Counted from the stretch's first letter, positions 18,202-29,517 are shown. The stretch: DNA of 64,000 bases from Pseudomonas laurentiana (GCF_014648275.1 NZ_BMQU01000001.1:186001-250000), one strand, 5' to 3'. The notes: generated by a model from the letters alone, not told the origin. Translations and numbers: made by a program.

Positions 18202-19077
18202 CTACTCACCCAGTGCCGCACGCAGCCGCGGAGTCAGCTCGTCGAACAGTGTTTGTACCGAGCGCAGTGCGCGGCAGTCGGGACGAGTCAGCAGCCAGAG
18301 TTCGGTATCGCAGCCGGGCAGGGCATCGCTTAGCCGCTCTACCCTGGGAAGACTGTCAGCCATATAGTCCGCCAGCGCCGCGACACCCAGCCCCGCACCC
18401 ACCAGTTGGGCAACGGCGGCCATGCTGCTGCAGCGGTAGCGTGGTACCACGCCCGGCAGGTGTTGCTCGCGCCAGACCACCGAGGCATGGTCGGACATCG
18501 AGTCGTCCAGCGCGATCCAGGGCAGTGATGCCGGGGCTTCCACCAGGCGCTGGCGATAATCGGCGTGTCCATAGATCAGGTAGGAGGCGCTGCCCAGGCA
18601 GCGGCCGACCAGATGCTCGGGGGGGGCGTTGGTCAGGCGCAGGGCGACATCGGCATCGCGTCGGCTGAGGTTGGCGAAGGAGTTGGAGGTTGCCAGTTCC
18701 AGCGACAGGGCCGGGTAGGTCGGCATGAAATGGGCCAGAGCCGGTAGCAGCAGGCTGTGCAATACGGCTTCGGTGCAGGTCAGGCGCACCGTGCCGCTGA
18801 CCACCTGATCGCCGTGTTCCACCGCCACCTGGGCGGCATCCAGCGCCTGTTCGGCGCGTTCGGCCTGCTCTGCCAGTGCTTGGGCTGTGCCGGTGGGGAC
18901 ATAGCCTTTACGGCTTTTATCGAACAGCGCCTTGCCGAGTGAGGCCTCAAGCCTGCGGATCGAGCGGAAGACCGTCGACACGTCCACCCTTAGCAGCTCG
19001 GCAGCTTTTGCCAGGGATCGTCCGCGGACCAGGGCGAGTACCAGGGTGAGATCGGTATGGCTGACCTGATATTGCAT
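18202..19077 (-). CDS. LysR family transcriptional regulator
   Basis: This 291-residue regulator has an N-terminal helix-turn-helix (SLAKAAELLRVDVSTVFRSIRRLE, residues 19-42) and a LysR substrate domain. The start MQYQVSHTDL is chosen by family length; in-frame ATGs upstream would add 17 or 33 residues. It is divergent from puuA across 244 bases, the classic position for a LysR regulator of the neighbouring gene. Control of the putrescine genes or of itself is inferred, and its ligand is unknown. Confidence 0.9.
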   Translation of the reverse strand: MQYQVSHTDLTLVLALVRGRSLAKAAELLRVDVSTVFRSIRRLEASLGKALFDKSRKGYVPTGTAQALAEQAERAEQALDAAQVAVEHGDQVVSGTVRLTCTEAVLHSLLLPALAHFMPTYPALSLELATSNSFANLSRRDADVALRLTNAPPEHLVGRCLGSASYLIYGHADYRQRLVEAPASLPWIALDDSMSDHASVVWREQHLPGVVPRYRCSSMAAVAQLVGAGLGVAALADYMADSLPRVERLSDALPGCDTELWLLTRPDCRALRSVQTLFDELTPRLRAALGE

Positions 19078-19321
19078 GAGTGCACTCTTAGCTTGCCGAA
19101 ATGCCAATGTCTGTTGCGTTGAGGCCATTCTATAGTGAAGCAGCAGCCGCGAATCAACTTCGCCACCGGCCAACATGCCGAGTGCAGCGCATAAGGATGT
19201 TCATTCGGCTGTTTCCCACGATGGGAATATTAAAAAAAGAAATCAACCATCGACGCCCACAGGGCGCCTGCAACACACCCCTTCATATTGTCGCCCGATA
19301 AAAATCAAAGGATGCATAGCC

Positions 19322-20704
19322 ATGACGTCGGTCTCCCCGTGCGCCAGCCCTTCCAGCGAGATGAGCGAGTTTCTCCAGGCTTATCCTGAAGTCCAGTTTG
19401 TGGACCTGCTCATTTCCGACATGAACGGTGTCGTTCGCGGAAAACGTATCGAGCGTGCGAGCCTGCACAAGGTTTACGAAAAAGGTATCAACCTGCCAGC
19501 GTCGCTGTTTGCGCTGGATATCAACGGCTCGACCGTGGAAAGCACCGGTTTGGGCCTGGACATCGGTGATGCCGACCGTATTTGTTTTCCGATTCCCGGC
19601 ACACTGAGCTATGAGCCTTGGCAGAAGCGTCCGACTGCGCAACTGCTGATGACCATGCATGAGCTGGATGGCACACCATTCTTCGCCGACCCACGGGAAG
19701 TGCTGCGCAGCGTAGTCGAGAAGTTCGATGCGCTGGGCCTGACCATCTGCGCCGCCTTCGAGCTGGAGTTCTACCTGATCGATCAGGACAACGTGAATGG
19801 CCGCCCACAGCCGCCCCGTTCGCCGATCTCGGGCAAGCGTCCACAGTCGACTCAGGTCTACCTGATCGATGATCTGGACGAGTACGTCGATTGCCTGCAG
19901 GACATGCTCGAAGCGGCCAAAGAGCAGGACATCCCGGCTGACGCCATCGTCAAGGAAAGTGCCCCGGCCCAGTTCGAGGTCAACCTGCATCACGTTGAAG
20001 ATGCGATCAAGGCCTGTGACTACGCGGTTCTGCTCAAGCGCCTGATCAAGAACATTGCCTATGACCATGAAATGGACTCTACCTTCATGGCCAAGCCGTA
20101 CCCTGGCCAGGCGGGTAACGGTCTGCATGTGCATATCTCGTTGCTGGACAAGAAAACCGGCAAGAACATCTTCACCAGTGACGAGCCCGAGCAGAACGAC
20201 GCGCTGCGCCACGCCATTGGTGGGGTGCTGGAAACCCTGCCTGCATCGATGGCTTTTCTTTGCCCGAACGTCAACTCGTACCGGCGTTTCGGCGCCCAGT
20301 TCTATGTGCCGAACGCGCCGAGCTGGGGCCTGGACAATCGCACCGTAGCCCTGCGTGTGCCAACCGGCAGTGCTGACGCGGTGCGCATCGAGCACCGTGT
20401 TGCCGGTGCCGATGCCAACCCGTACTTGATGATGGCGGCAATCCTTTCCGGTATTCACCACGGCCTGACCAATCAGATCGAGCCGGGTGCGCCTGTTGAA
20501 GGCAACTCCTACGAACAGCTGGAGCAGAGCCTGCCAAACAACTTGCGCGATGCACTGCGCGAGCTGGATGACAGCGAGGTGTTGAACAAGTACATCAGCC
20601 CGGACTACATCGATGTCTTTGTCGCCTGCAAGGAAAGTGAGCTTTCAGAGTTTGAAGTATCGATCTCGGATCTTGAATACAACTGGTACCTGCATACGGT
20701 GTAA
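19322..20704 (+). CDS. puuA: glutamate-putrescine ligase (gamma-glutamylputrescine synthetase)
   Basis: PuuA is a glutamine synthetase-fold enzyme that uses ATP to join glutamate to putrescine. The 460-residue protein shows the beta-grasp N-terminus (VQFVDLLISDMNGVVRGKRI), the metal and glutamate site FELEFYL near residue 143, NGLHVHISL near 269, and the C-terminal RIEHRVAGADANPYL. An AAAGGA motif lies about 10 bases before the ATG. It leads puuA, an aldehyde dehydrogenase, puuD and a permease, all on one strand. Pseudomonas has several related polyamine ligases, so preference for putrescine over longer polyamines is not fixed by sequence. Confidence 0.9.
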   Translation: MTSVSPCASPSSEMSEFLQAYPEVQFVDLLISDMNGVVRGKRIERASLHKVYEKGINLPASLFALDINGSTVESTGLGLDIGDADRICFPIPGTLSYEPWQKRPTAQLLMTMHELDGTPFFADPREVLRSVVEKFDALGLTICAAFELEFYLIDQDNVNGRPQPPRSPISGKRPQSTQVYLIDDLDEYVDCLQDMLEAAKEQDIPADAIVKESAPAQFEVNLHHVEDAIKACDYAVLLKRLIKNIAYDHEMDSTFMAKPYPGQAGNGLHVHISLLDKKTGKNIFTSDEPEQNDALRHAIGGVLETLPASMAFLCPNVNSYRRFGAQFYVPNAPSWGLDNRTVALRVPTGSADAVRIEHRVAGADANPYLMMAAILSGIHHGLTNQIEPGAPVEGNSYEQLEQSLPNNLRDALRELDDSEVLNKYISPDYIDVFVACKESELSEFEVSISDLEYNWYLHTV

Positions 20705-20722
20705 GGCCGGGAGCACACGAAC

Positions 20723-22216
20723 ATGACCACCTTGTCCCGCGAACAATGGGAATCCCTTTTCCAGAACCTGACCATCGAAGGGCGTGCTTTCATCGATGGT
20801 CAGTACTGCACTGCCGTCTCGGCCGAAACCTCCGAAAGTCTCAGCCCGGTCGATGGTCGGCACCTGGCCAATGTTGCCAGTTGTGATGCCGCCGATGCCG
20901 AGCGCGCCGTCCTGGCAGCCCGTCGCAGTTTTGAAAGCGGCGCCTGGTCGGGCCTGGCACCCGCCGAGCGCAAGCGTGTGCTGATTGCTTTCGCTGACTT
21001 GCTGCAAGGCAATGCCGAAGAGCTGGCGCTGTTGGAAACCCTGGACATGGGCAAGCCGATCAGTGACTCGCTCAGCATCGACGTGCCAGGCGCCGCCAAT
21101 GCAATCCGCTGGAGCGCCGAGGCCATCGACAAGGTCTACGACGAAGTAGCGCCAACCCCCGCTGACCAGTTGGGTTTGGTAACCCGCGAAGCCGTCGGTG
21201 TGGTCGCAGCGATCGTGCCGTGGAACTTCCCGTTGATGATGGCGTGCTGGAAACTCGGCCCGGCGCTGGCCACCGGTAACTCGGTGATCCTCAAACCTTC
21301 GGAAAAATCGCCACTGACGGCTATTCGTATTGCCCAACTGGCTATCGAAGCCGGCATTCCGGCGGGCGTGCTGAACGTGCTGCCAGGCTATGGCCACACC
21401 GTCGGCAAGGCCCTGGCCCTGCATATGGACGTGGACACCCTGGTGTTCACCGGGTCGACCAGGATCGCCAAGCAACTGATGATCTATGCCGGCGAATCGA
21501 ACATGAAGCGTGTCTGGCTGGAAGCCGGTGGCAAGAGCCCGAACATCGTCTTTGCCGACGCCCCGGACCTGCAGGCAGCCGCTGATGCCGCCGCTTGCGC
21601 CATTGCCTTCAACCAGGGCGAGGTCTGTGTGGCGGGCTCGCGTCTGCTGGTCGAGCGCAGTATCAAGGATCGCTTTCTGCCGATGGTCATCGAGGCGCTC
21701 AAGGCCTGGAAGCCCGGCCATTCGCTGGACCCGACTACCCGGGTTGGCGCCTTGGTGGACGGTACCCAGCTGGACACCGTGCTTGGCTATGTCCAGGCCG
21801 GTGCCGCCGAGGGTGCGACCTTGGTCGCCGGTGGCAAGCGTGTGCTGGAGGAAACCGGCGGCGTGTATGTGGAACCGACGATCTTTGACGGTGTGGACAA
21901 CGCCATGCGTATTGCCCGTGAAGAGATCTTCGGCCCGGTGCTGTCGGTGATTGCCTTCGATACCGCCGAAGAAGCCATCAGCATTGCCAACGACTCACCG
22001 TTCGGCCTGGCCGCAGCGGTCTGGAGCAGTGACCTGTCCAAGGCGCACCGTACGGCCAAGGCCCTGCGTGCCGGCAGTGTCTGGGTCAACCAGTACGACG
22101 GCGGTGACATGACTGCGCCGTTCGGCGGTTTCAAGCAGTCCGGTAACGGGCGTGACAAGTCACTGCATGCGTTCGACAAGTACACCGAACTCAAGGCGAC
22201 CTGGATCAAGTTGTAA
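20723..22216 (+). CDS. puuC: NAD(P)-dependent aldehyde dehydrogenase, PuuC/KauB type
   Basis: This 497-residue enzyme would oxidise gamma-glutamyl-gamma-aminobutyraldehyde or related aminoaldehydes. Catalytic residues are intact: N168 in PWNF, E267 in LEAGGKSPN and C302 in NQGEVCVAG. It starts 18 bases after puuA and ends 14 bases before puuD. It is a close paralogue, alignable without gaps, of the dehydrogenase at 37.5 kb. The central 312 bases differ at 16 sites only, while the ends of the genes diverge much more. Substrate assignment rests on the neighbours. Confidence 0.92.
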   Translation: MTTLSREQWESLFQNLTIEGRAFIDGQYCTAVSAETSESLSPVDGRHLANVASCDAADAERAVLAARRSFESGAWSGLAPAERKRVLIAFADLLQGNAEELALLETLDMGKPISDSLSIDVPGAANAIRWSAEAIDKVYDEVAPTPADQLGLVTREAVGVVAAIVPWNFPLMMACWKLGPALATGNSVILKPSEKSPLTAIRIAQLAIEAGIPAGVLNVLPGYGHTVGKALALHMDVDTLVFTGSTRIAKQLMIYAGESNMKRVWLEAGGKSPNIVFADAPDLQAAADAAACAIAFNQGEVCVAGSRLLVERSIKDRFLPMVIEALKAWKPGHSLDPTTRVGALVDGTQLDTVLGYVQAGAAEGATLVAGGKRVLEETGGVYVEPTIFDGVDNAMRIAREEIFGPVLSVIAFDTAEEAISIANDSPFGLAAAVWSSDLSKAHRTAKALRAGSVWVNQYDGGDMTAPFGGFKQSGNGRDKSLHAFDKYTELKATWIKL

Positions 22217-22230
22217 ACGAGGGCTGACAG

Positions 22231-23001
22231 ATGAAGCAGGTTACCCCACTGATTGGCGTCACTGCCTGCCGCCAGCAACTGGAAAGGAATTCCTCGCACA
22301 CCGTGGGCGACAAATATGTCGAGGCCGCAGGCTTCGCCGGGATTCCCCTGATATTGCCTGCGCGTGCCGAGCCTGTGGCTGAAGAGCTCGTGCTAGAGCG
22401 GTTGGATGGCATTCTTTTTACGGGCTCGCCTTCAAATGTGGAGCCGCATCATTACAATGGCAGCCCCAGTGCGGAGGGGACCCGGCACGATGTGTACCGT
22501 GATCGCCTGACCCTGCCGTTGTTGCGTGCGGCCATTGCGGCTGGCGTGCCGGTGTTTTGCATCTGTCGTGGCTTCCAGGAACTGAATGTGAGCCTCGGTG
22601 GCAGCCTGCATCAGCGGGTTCATGAGTTGCCTGGCTACCTGGACCACCGCGAGCCGAAAGACGTAGCGCTGGAGGTGCAATACGCGCCGCAGCACTCGGT
22701 GAGCGTGCAGCCGGGAGGGCTTTTCGAGCGCTTGGGGTTGCCCACGGTTTTCGAGGTCAACTCGTTGCACGGCCAGGGTATCGATCGCCTGGCCAGTGGC
22801 CTGCGGGTCGAAGCCGTTGCGCCGGATGGATTGATCGAGGCGGTCACGCTGGAGAACGCACCAGGGTTTGTTCTTGGCGTTCAGTGGCATCCGGAATGGC
22901 GTTTTACCGACAACCCTGTCTCGTTGCGCCTGTTTCAGGCGTTCCGCGAGGCTTGTATCGCCCATGCGGCGGGAAAGCGTGTCGAGGTGGCGGCCATTTA
23001 A
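22231..23001 (+). CDS. puuD: gamma-glutamyl-GABA hydrolase
   Basis: PuuD frees GABA from gamma-glutamyl-GABA. The 256-residue protein is a class I glutamine amidotransferase-like hydrolase (peptidase C26). The nucleophile is in PVFCICRGFQELNV (cysteine near residue 114) and the catalytic His/Glu pair in GVQWHPEW near residue 222. It lies directly after the aldehyde dehydrogenase, matching the pathway order. Its product is the substrate for GabT, encoded at 57.6 kb. Confidence 0.92.
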   Translation: MKQVTPLIGVTACRQQLERNSSHTVGDKYVEAAGFAGIPLILPARAEPVAEELVLERLDGILFTGSPSNVEPHHYNGSPSAEGTRHDVYRDRLTLPLLRAAIAAGVPVFCICRGFQELNVSLGGSLHQRVHELPGYLDHREPKDVALEVQYAPQHSVSVQPGGLFERLGLPTVFEVNSLHGQGIDRLASGLRVEAVAPDGLIEAVTLENAPGFVLGVQWHPEWRFTDNPVSLRLFQAFREACIAHAAGKRVEVAAI

Positions 23002-23115
23002 GGCCGTCCGGCGCCCCCGGATGTCATGAATCAAGCAGTGAGCTTTCCATGAGTGAAAGCGGGTGCCTTGCAAGACGCCCACCTAGAACAATACCAATAG
23101 CGACGGCAAATACTC

Positions 23116-24672
23116 ATGAGTGAATACACAGAAGCGAGTCGGCCCCCGGGCTCGGCGGAGTCGGCGCAGGCCAACTCAGGCGCTTCCACCCATCGCAGCA
23201 AAGGGCTGGCCAAGGGCCGGCTCGGGCTGCTTGCCAGCATTGTGCTTGGCATCTCCACCATTGCGCCGGTTTACACCCTGACCGGCGCGCTCGGGCCTAC
23301 CGTGCGTGAAGTCGGTGCACATCTGCCGGCCGTGTTCCTTGTAGGCTTCCTACCCATGCTGCTGGTTGCGCTGGGCTACCGTGAGTTGAACGCGGCCGAG
23401 CCGGACAGCGGCACGTCGTTCACCTGGTCTGCCCGTGCCTTCGGCCCGATGATTGGCTGGATTGGGGGTTGGGGGCTGGTCACGGCGACGACTATCGTCT
23501 TGTCCAACCTCGCGGGTGTGGCGGTGGACTTTTTCTACCTGTTCCTTGGGCAGCTTAGCGGTAGCCACGAGGTGTCTGCCCTGAGCGACAACCTGTTGGT
23601 CAATGTCACCACCTGCTGTGTCTTTATTGCCATGGCCGTATGGATCTGCTGCCGTGGCATGGGTACCACCATGACCGTGCAGTACGGTCTTGTGGCGTTG
23701 CAACTGGTGGTGCTGATCGGTTTCTCCATGGCCGCATTTGGTGGGTCGTCGACCCTCCCGCCACTGCAGTTCGAGTCAGACTGGTTCAACCCGTTTGGTG
23801 TTGAGTCGTTCTCCTCGTTTGCTGCCGGACTGTCGCTGTCGATCTTCATTTTCTGGGGGTGGGATGTCTGCCTGACCGTAAGCGAAGAGTCGGTGGGCAG
23901 CGAAGAAGTACCCGGCAAGGCGGCTACCTGGACTGTGTTGTTGATTCTTGGCCTGTACCTGGTGACCGGTATTGCCACCTTGCAGTTTGCCGGTATTGGC
24001 GACATTGGCCTGGGCCTGGGCAATCCGCGTATCCAGGAAAACGTCTTTGCGCACCTGGCCGGCCCGGTGATGGGGCCGCTGGCTATCTTGATGTCCATTG
24101 CCGTACTGGCCAGTACGGCGGCGTCCCTGCAGTCGACCTTCGTCTCGCCAGCGCGCACGCTATTGGCCATGGGCTACTACGGTGCTGTGCCTGAGCGTTT
24201 TGCCAGCATCTGCCCGCGCTCGCAAACGCCACGCTATGCGACCATCTGTGCCGGTGTTGCTGCTGGCCTGTTCTACGTCACCATGCGCACCCTGAGCGAA
24301 AACGTACTGGCCGACACCATCACTGCGCTGGGGATGATGATCTGTTTCTACTACTCGCTGACGGCGTTCGCGTGCGTGTGGTACTTCCGCGACAGCCTGT
24401 TCGACAGCCTGCGTCACTTCATGATGCGTGGCCTGTGCCCCTTTGTGGGCGGGGGGATTCTCTCGGTGATCTTCGTTCAGACGGCCATCGACAGTGCGTC
24501 ACCGTCGTTCGGCAGTGGCTCGCATGTCGCAGGACTGGGCCTGGTGTTCGTGATCGCGATGATCATTCTGTTGCTGGGTATCTTCCTGATGATGCTGTCG
24601 CGCATGCGTGCACCGGCGTTCTTCCTGGGGATGACCTTGCATCGGCAGGCAACGCTGCCCTGCCGACGCTAG
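23116..24672 (+). CDS. puuP: APC family amino acid/polyamine permease
   Basis: The 518-residue protein has 12 predicted membrane helices of the APC superfamily, including LLASIVLGISTIAPVYTL near the N-terminus and FIFWGWDVCLTVSEE in the middle. A polar stretch of about 38 residues precedes the first helix. It follows puuD after 114 bases on the same strand. Putrescine import is inferred from the operon; APC sequences alone do not separate polyamine from amino acid transporters. It is convergent with gmk (11-base gap). Confidence 0.88.
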   Translation: MSEYTEASRPPGSAESAQANSGASTHRSKGLAKGRLGLLASIVLGISTIAPVYTLTGALGPTVREVGAHLPAVFLVGFLPMLLVALGYRELNAAEPDSGTSFTWSARAFGPMIGWIGGWGLVTATTIVLSNLAGVAVDFFYLFLGQLSGSHEVSALSDNLLVNVTTCCVFIAMAVWICCRGMGTTMTVQYGLVALQLVVLIGFSMAAFGGSSTLPPLQFESDWFNPFGVESFSSFAAGLSLSIFIFWGWDVCLTVSEESVGSEEVPGKAATWTVLLILGLYLVTGIATLQFAGIGDIGLGLGNPRIQENVFAHLAGPVMGPLAILMSIAVLASTAASLQSTFVSPARTLLAMGYYGAVPERFASICPRSQTPRYATICAGVAAGLFYVTMRTLSENVLADTITALGMMICFYYSLTAFACVWYFRDSLFDSLRHFMMRGLCPFVGGGILSVIFVQTAIDSASPSFGSGSHVAGLGLVFVIAMIILLLGIFLMMLSRMRAPAFFLGMTLHRQATLPCRR

Positions 24673-24683
24673 AACGGCGCTGA

Positions 24684-26181
<1,498 letters not shown>

Positions 26182-26377
26182 GGGAAGTACCTCGCAGTGG
26201 GATGATGGGAAGCCGACAGGCTGCAAAGGCGCAGGATTGTAGCGCAGTGCGAGGTGTGCTCCCAATCCACTGATGTTACAAACACTCTCCGGGATTCCGG
26301 AAAAAACCGACCAACGTCTCTGGCCCGCGGCTGGCGTGGTTCTGCCGGTGCTGAAATGGCTGTTTCTGTCCAAGGCA

Positions 26378-26406
26378 TGTCCAGCGGAGCCCGGGCGCTC
26401 TATAAT
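26378..26406 (+). promoter_or_regulatory. candidate promoter for rph
   Basis: A perfect TATAAT box lies 35 bases before the rph start codon, with a weak -35 (TGTCCA) at 17-base spacing. Confidence 0.55.
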
Positions 26407-26441
26407 GCTGGGCAGATTCAAGTCCAGTACAGGTATCCCCT

Positions 26442-27164
26442 ATGAAACGTCCAAGTGGTCGCGTTGCCGATCAGCTCCGCTCGATCCGCATCACCCGCAA
26501 CTACACCAAGCACGCCGAAGGGTCGGTACTGGTCGAGTTCGGCGACACCAAAGTCGTCTGCACGGTCAGCGTCGAAAATGGCGTTCCACGGTTCCTCAAA
26601 GGTCAGGGCCAAGGCTGGCTGACAGCAGAGTACGGCATGCTGCCACGCTCCACTGGCGAGCGTAACCAGCGCGAAGCCAGCCGTGGCAAACAGGGTGGCC
26701 GCACCCTGGAAATCCAGCGTTTGATCGGCCGCTCGCTGCGTGCTGCGCTCGACATGAGCAAGCTTGGCGACATCACCCTCTACGTCGACTGTGACGTGAT
26801 CCAGGCTGATGGCGGTACCCGCACTGCATCGATTACCGGCGCCATGGTCGCGCTGGTCGACGCCCTGCGTGTCGTCAAGAAGCGTGGCGGTCTCAAGGGC
26901 GGTGACCCGCTCAAGCACATGATTGCTGCGGTTTCGGTGGGTATGTACCAAGGCGTTCCCGTGCTCGACCTGGACTACCTGGAAGACTCCGCTGCCGAGA
27001 CCGACCTGAACGTGGTCATGACCAGCGCAGGTGGCTTCATCGAGGTTCAGGGCACTGCAGAAGGTGCACCGTTCCAGCCTGAAGAGCTCAATGCCATGTT
27101 GGTATTGGCGCAGAAAGGCATGAGCGATCTCTTCGAGCTGCAGAGCGCTTCGCTGGCCGACTGA
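26442..27164 (+). CDS. rph: ribonuclease PH
   Basis: RNase PH trims tRNA 3' ends by phosphorolysis. The 240-residue protein has all core segments: [49 protein letters not shown] with the phosphate-binding arginines, and [18 protein letters not shown]. It is followed after 14 bases by a small membrane-protein gene. Confidence 0.97.
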   Translation: MKRPSGRVADQLRSIRITRNYTKHAEGSVLVEFGDTKVVCTVSVENGVPRFLKGQGQGWLTAEYGMLPRSTGERNQREASRGKQGGRTLEIQRLIGRSLRAALDMSKLGDITLYVDCDVIQADGGTRTASITGAMVALVDALRVVKKRGGLKGGDPLKHMIAAVSVGMYQGVPVLDLDYLEDSAAETDLNVVMTSAGGFIEVQGTAEGAPFQPEELNAMLVLAQKGMSDLFELQSASLAD

Positions 27165-27178
27165 GTGAGGGTGGCCCG

Positions 27179-27547
27179 ATGGGCGAACAACCGTTGAACG
27201 TACCCACCCCGAGTGCCGATGTGCGCCAGTGGGCGATGTTCTGCCACCTCGCGGCGTTCTGCGGGTTGTTGTTCCCCTTCGGCAACCTGCTGGGGCCGTT
27301 GATCATCTGGCAGTGGAAGCGTGAGCTGGACCCGTTCATCGATGCCCAGGGTAAGGAATCGCTGAACTTCCAGATTACCGTGACCATTGCCTACGTGATC
27401 TGCATCGCTCTGTTCATCATCTTGATTGGCTTTGCGTTGCTCGGCCTGCTGGTAGTGGCCGCGGCGATCCTGATGATCATCGCTTCGGTCAAGGTCAACG
27501 AGGGGCAGGCGTATCGCTACCCCTTTACCTGGCGGGTGATTCAGTAG
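27179..27547 (+). CDS. DUF4870-type membrane protein
   Basis: This 122-residue protein has three hydrophobic segments: around MFCHLAAFCGLLFPFGNLLGP, ITVTIAYVICIALFIILIGF and ALLGLLVVAAAILMIIA. The motif LIIWQWKRELDPFIDAQGKE and the closing YRYPFTWRVIQ fit the DUF4870 family. Its function is unknown. It is probably co-transcribed with rph and is followed by a terminator. Confidence 0.85.
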   Translation: MGEQPLNVPTPSADVRQWAMFCHLAAFCGLLFPFGNLLGPLIIWQWKRELDPFIDAQGKESLNFQITVTIAYVICIALFIILIGFALLGLLVVAAAILMIIASVKVNEGQAYRYPFTWRVIQ

Positions 27548-27579
27548 CGGCAGGTTTTGGGCTGACCGACAGCTGACAC

Positions 27580-27608
27580 AAAAAAGCCGACGTGATGTCG
27601 GCTTTTTT
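27580..27608. terminator. bidirectional terminator between the DUF4870 gene and crc
   Basis: The stem AAAAAGCCGAC pairs with GTCGGCTTTTT around a GTGAT loop. Runs of A and T on both sides serve both converging genes. Confidence 0.85.
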
Positions 27609-27620
27609 GTGCGTGACCGT

Positions 27621-28400
27621 TTAAATGGTCAGCGTCCAGTCATAGTCCACGATCAGTGGCGCATGCTGGGAGAAGCGTGGCTGGCGTGGCAGGCGTGCGC
27701 TACGCACGAAACGGCGCAGGCCAGGTGTCAGCAACTGGTAGTCGAAGCGATAGCCCAGGTTGAGCATCTCGGCCTGTTCGTTGTCCGGCCACCAGCTGTA
27801 CTGCTCGCCTTCGCGGCTGACTTCGCGCAGGGCATCGACATAGCCCATGTCGCCGACGATGGTGTCCATCCAGGCCCGTTCCGGCGCCAGGAAGCCCGGA
27901 GACTGCTGGCTGTCGCGCCAGTTCTTGATGTCGAGCTTCTGCTGCGCGACATACAGCGAACCGCAGTAGATATATTCGCGGCGCTTGCGGCGTTGCTTGT
28001 CCAGGTACTTGGCGAAGTCGTCCATCAACTTGAACTTCTGGTTCAAGTCTTCGTCGCCATTCTGCCCGGAAGGCAGCAGCAAGGTGGCAATACTGACTTT
28101 GTCGAAGTCTGCCTGCAGGTAACGTCCGTAGCGGTCGGCTGTCTCGAAGCCCAGGCCGCTGATGACTGCCTTGGGCTGCAAGCGCGAGTAAAGTGCCACG
28201 CCGCCTTGGGCGGGGACTTCTGCGTCGCAGGCATAAAGGAAGTAGCCATCGAGCTGGAAAGCTGGGTCGTCGAGTTCAAAGGCCGAGGCGCGGGTATCCT
28301 GAAGGCAGATGACGTCGGCATTCTGGGCTTGCAGCCAGCTGAGCAAACCACGCTCGACTGCAGCCTGAATGCCATTTACGTTCACACTGATGATCCGCAT
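27621..28400 (-). CDS. crc: catabolite repression control protein Crc
   Basis: Crc acts with Hfq to block translation of catabolic mRNAs in pseudomonads. The 259-residue protein has the exonuclease III/EEP fold (MRIISVNVNGIQAAVERGLL). The nuclease signature residues are changed: LQDTR instead of the usual QE-K motif, YCGSLYVAQ where GDxN is expected, and FSQH instead of SDH. This agrees with Crc being non-nucleolytic. The position next to pyrE is the usual one. The start lacks the four extra residues of the longest opening. Confidence 0.95.
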   Translation of the reverse strand: MRIISVNVNGIQAAVERGLLSWLQAQNADVICLQDTRASAFELDDPAFQLDGYFLYACDAEVPAQGGVALYSRLQPKAVISGLGFETADRYGRYLQADFDKVSIATLLLPSGQNGDEDLNQKFKLMDDFAKYLDKQRRKRREYIYCGSLYVAQQKLDIKNWRDSQQSPGFLAPERAWMDTIVGDMGYVDALREVSREGEQYSWWPDNEQAEMLNLGYRFDYQLLTPGLRRFVRSARLPRQPRFSQHAPLIVDYDWTLTI

Positions 28401-28480
28401 AAATGGCCCCAAAAATCTCGTGCGTGTATGATACCCGAGCTGTACTCAATTAGCTAAATCCGTGGTATCCGGGACTCTAC

Positions 28481-29122
28481 ATGCAGCCGTATCAGCGCGA
28501 CTTTATTCGTTTTGCCATCGATCGTGGGGTTCTGCGCTTCGGTGAGTTCACCCTCAAGTCGGGGCGCACCAGCCCGTATTTCTTCAATGCCGGCCTGTTC
28601 AACAGTGGCGCGGCCCTGGCTCAGCTTGGACGTTTCTATGCGGCGGCGATCGTCGACAGCAAGATTCCGTTCGATGTGCTGTTCGGCCCGGCCTACAAAG
28701 GTATCCCGCTGGCAGCGGCGACCGCTGTGGCGCTGGCTGAGCATCACCAGCTCGACGTGCCATGGTGCTTCAACCGCAAGGAAGCCAAGAGCCATGGTGA
28801 AGGCGGCAGCCTGGTGGGTGCACCGCTGACCGGCGACGTGCTCATCATCGACGACGTGATCACGGCTGGCACGGCGATCCGTGAGGTCATGCAGATCATC
28901 CAGGGGCAGCAGGCCAAGGCCGCTGGCGTGCTGATCGCACTGAACCGTCAGGAGCGCGGCAATGGTGAGTTGTCGGCGATCCAGGAAGTGGAGCGTGACT
29001 TCGGTATCCCGGTGGTCAGCATTGTTTCGCTGACCCAGGTACTGGAGTTCCTTGCTGACGATCCGGCGCTCAAGCAGCATCTGCCTGCGGTAGAGGCGTA
29101 CCGCGCTCAGTACGGTATCTGA
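28481..29122 (+). CDS. pyrE: orotate phosphoribosyltransferase
   Basis: PyrE makes orotidine monophosphate from orotate and PRPP in pyrimidine synthesis. The 213-residue length is normal. The PRPP-binding motif [14 protein letters not shown] is near residue 122, and the flexible loop [11 protein letters not shown] near residue 100. It is divergent from crc and ends in a strong terminator. Confidence 0.97.
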   Translation: MQPYQRDFIRFAIDRGVLRFGEFTLKSGRTSPYFFNAGLFNSGAALAQLGRFYAAAIVDSKIPFDVLFGPAYKGIPLAAATAVALAEHHQLDVPWCFNRKEAKSHGEGGSLVGAPLTGDVLIIDDVITAGTAIREVMQIIQGQQAKAAGVLIALNRQERGNGELSAIQEVERDFGIPVVSIVSLTQVLEFLADDPALKQHLPAVEAYRAQYGI

Positions 29123-29136
29123 AACCCATGCGCATC

Positions 29137-29165
29137 AAAAAGGCCCTGCATTGCAGGGCCTTTTT
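29137..29165. terminator. terminator after pyrE
   Basis: AAAAGGCCCTGCA pairs with TGCAGGGCCTTTT almost without a loop and runs into TTTTT. A-runs upstream make it usable from both sides. Confidence 0.9.
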
Positions 29166-29186
29166 GCTTCTCTGCCTCGTGTGCCA

Positions 29187-29390
29187 TCAGTTCGGATAGG
29201 GATCGTCCACCGCATCGCCTTGGCCGCTGAGTATTTTCCAGCCCTTCTTCGGGTGGGTGCCTGCTGCGTAGTGCGGGCAGGGAGGGAGCGACTTCTTGCT
29301 TTGGTTCGAGTAGTGATGACCACAGTCGACGCACGCGTAGCGACCTGCCGAGACGTCACTGCCGTAGGGCACGTAATCCTTGTCTGTCAT
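29187..29390 (-). CDS. small zinc-ribbon-like protein
   Basis: This 67-residue protein, from MTDKDYVPYG, has a metal-site pattern: C-V-D-C near residue 20, then C-P-H about 15 residues later and another histidine. It resembles small zinc-ribbon proteins of unknown role. It sits alone between pyrE and argB. A longer in-frame start would add nine residues. There is no functional evidence. Confidence 0.7.
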   Translation of the reverse strand: MTDKDYVPYGSDVSAGRYACVDCGHHYSNQSKKSLPPCPHYAAGTHPKKGWKILSGQGDAVDDPYPN

Positions 29391-29517
29391 GGATGAACCT
29401 CCGTTGTGAAGAGGCATCAGCGTAGCGCGGAAGAAGATCTGGATGGTGTAGGAGATTTCCCGCTTGCTTGAGGGAAGTTTCCGGAGTGGTGCGCGAGGAG
29501 ACGTGGAGGGCGTGAGG

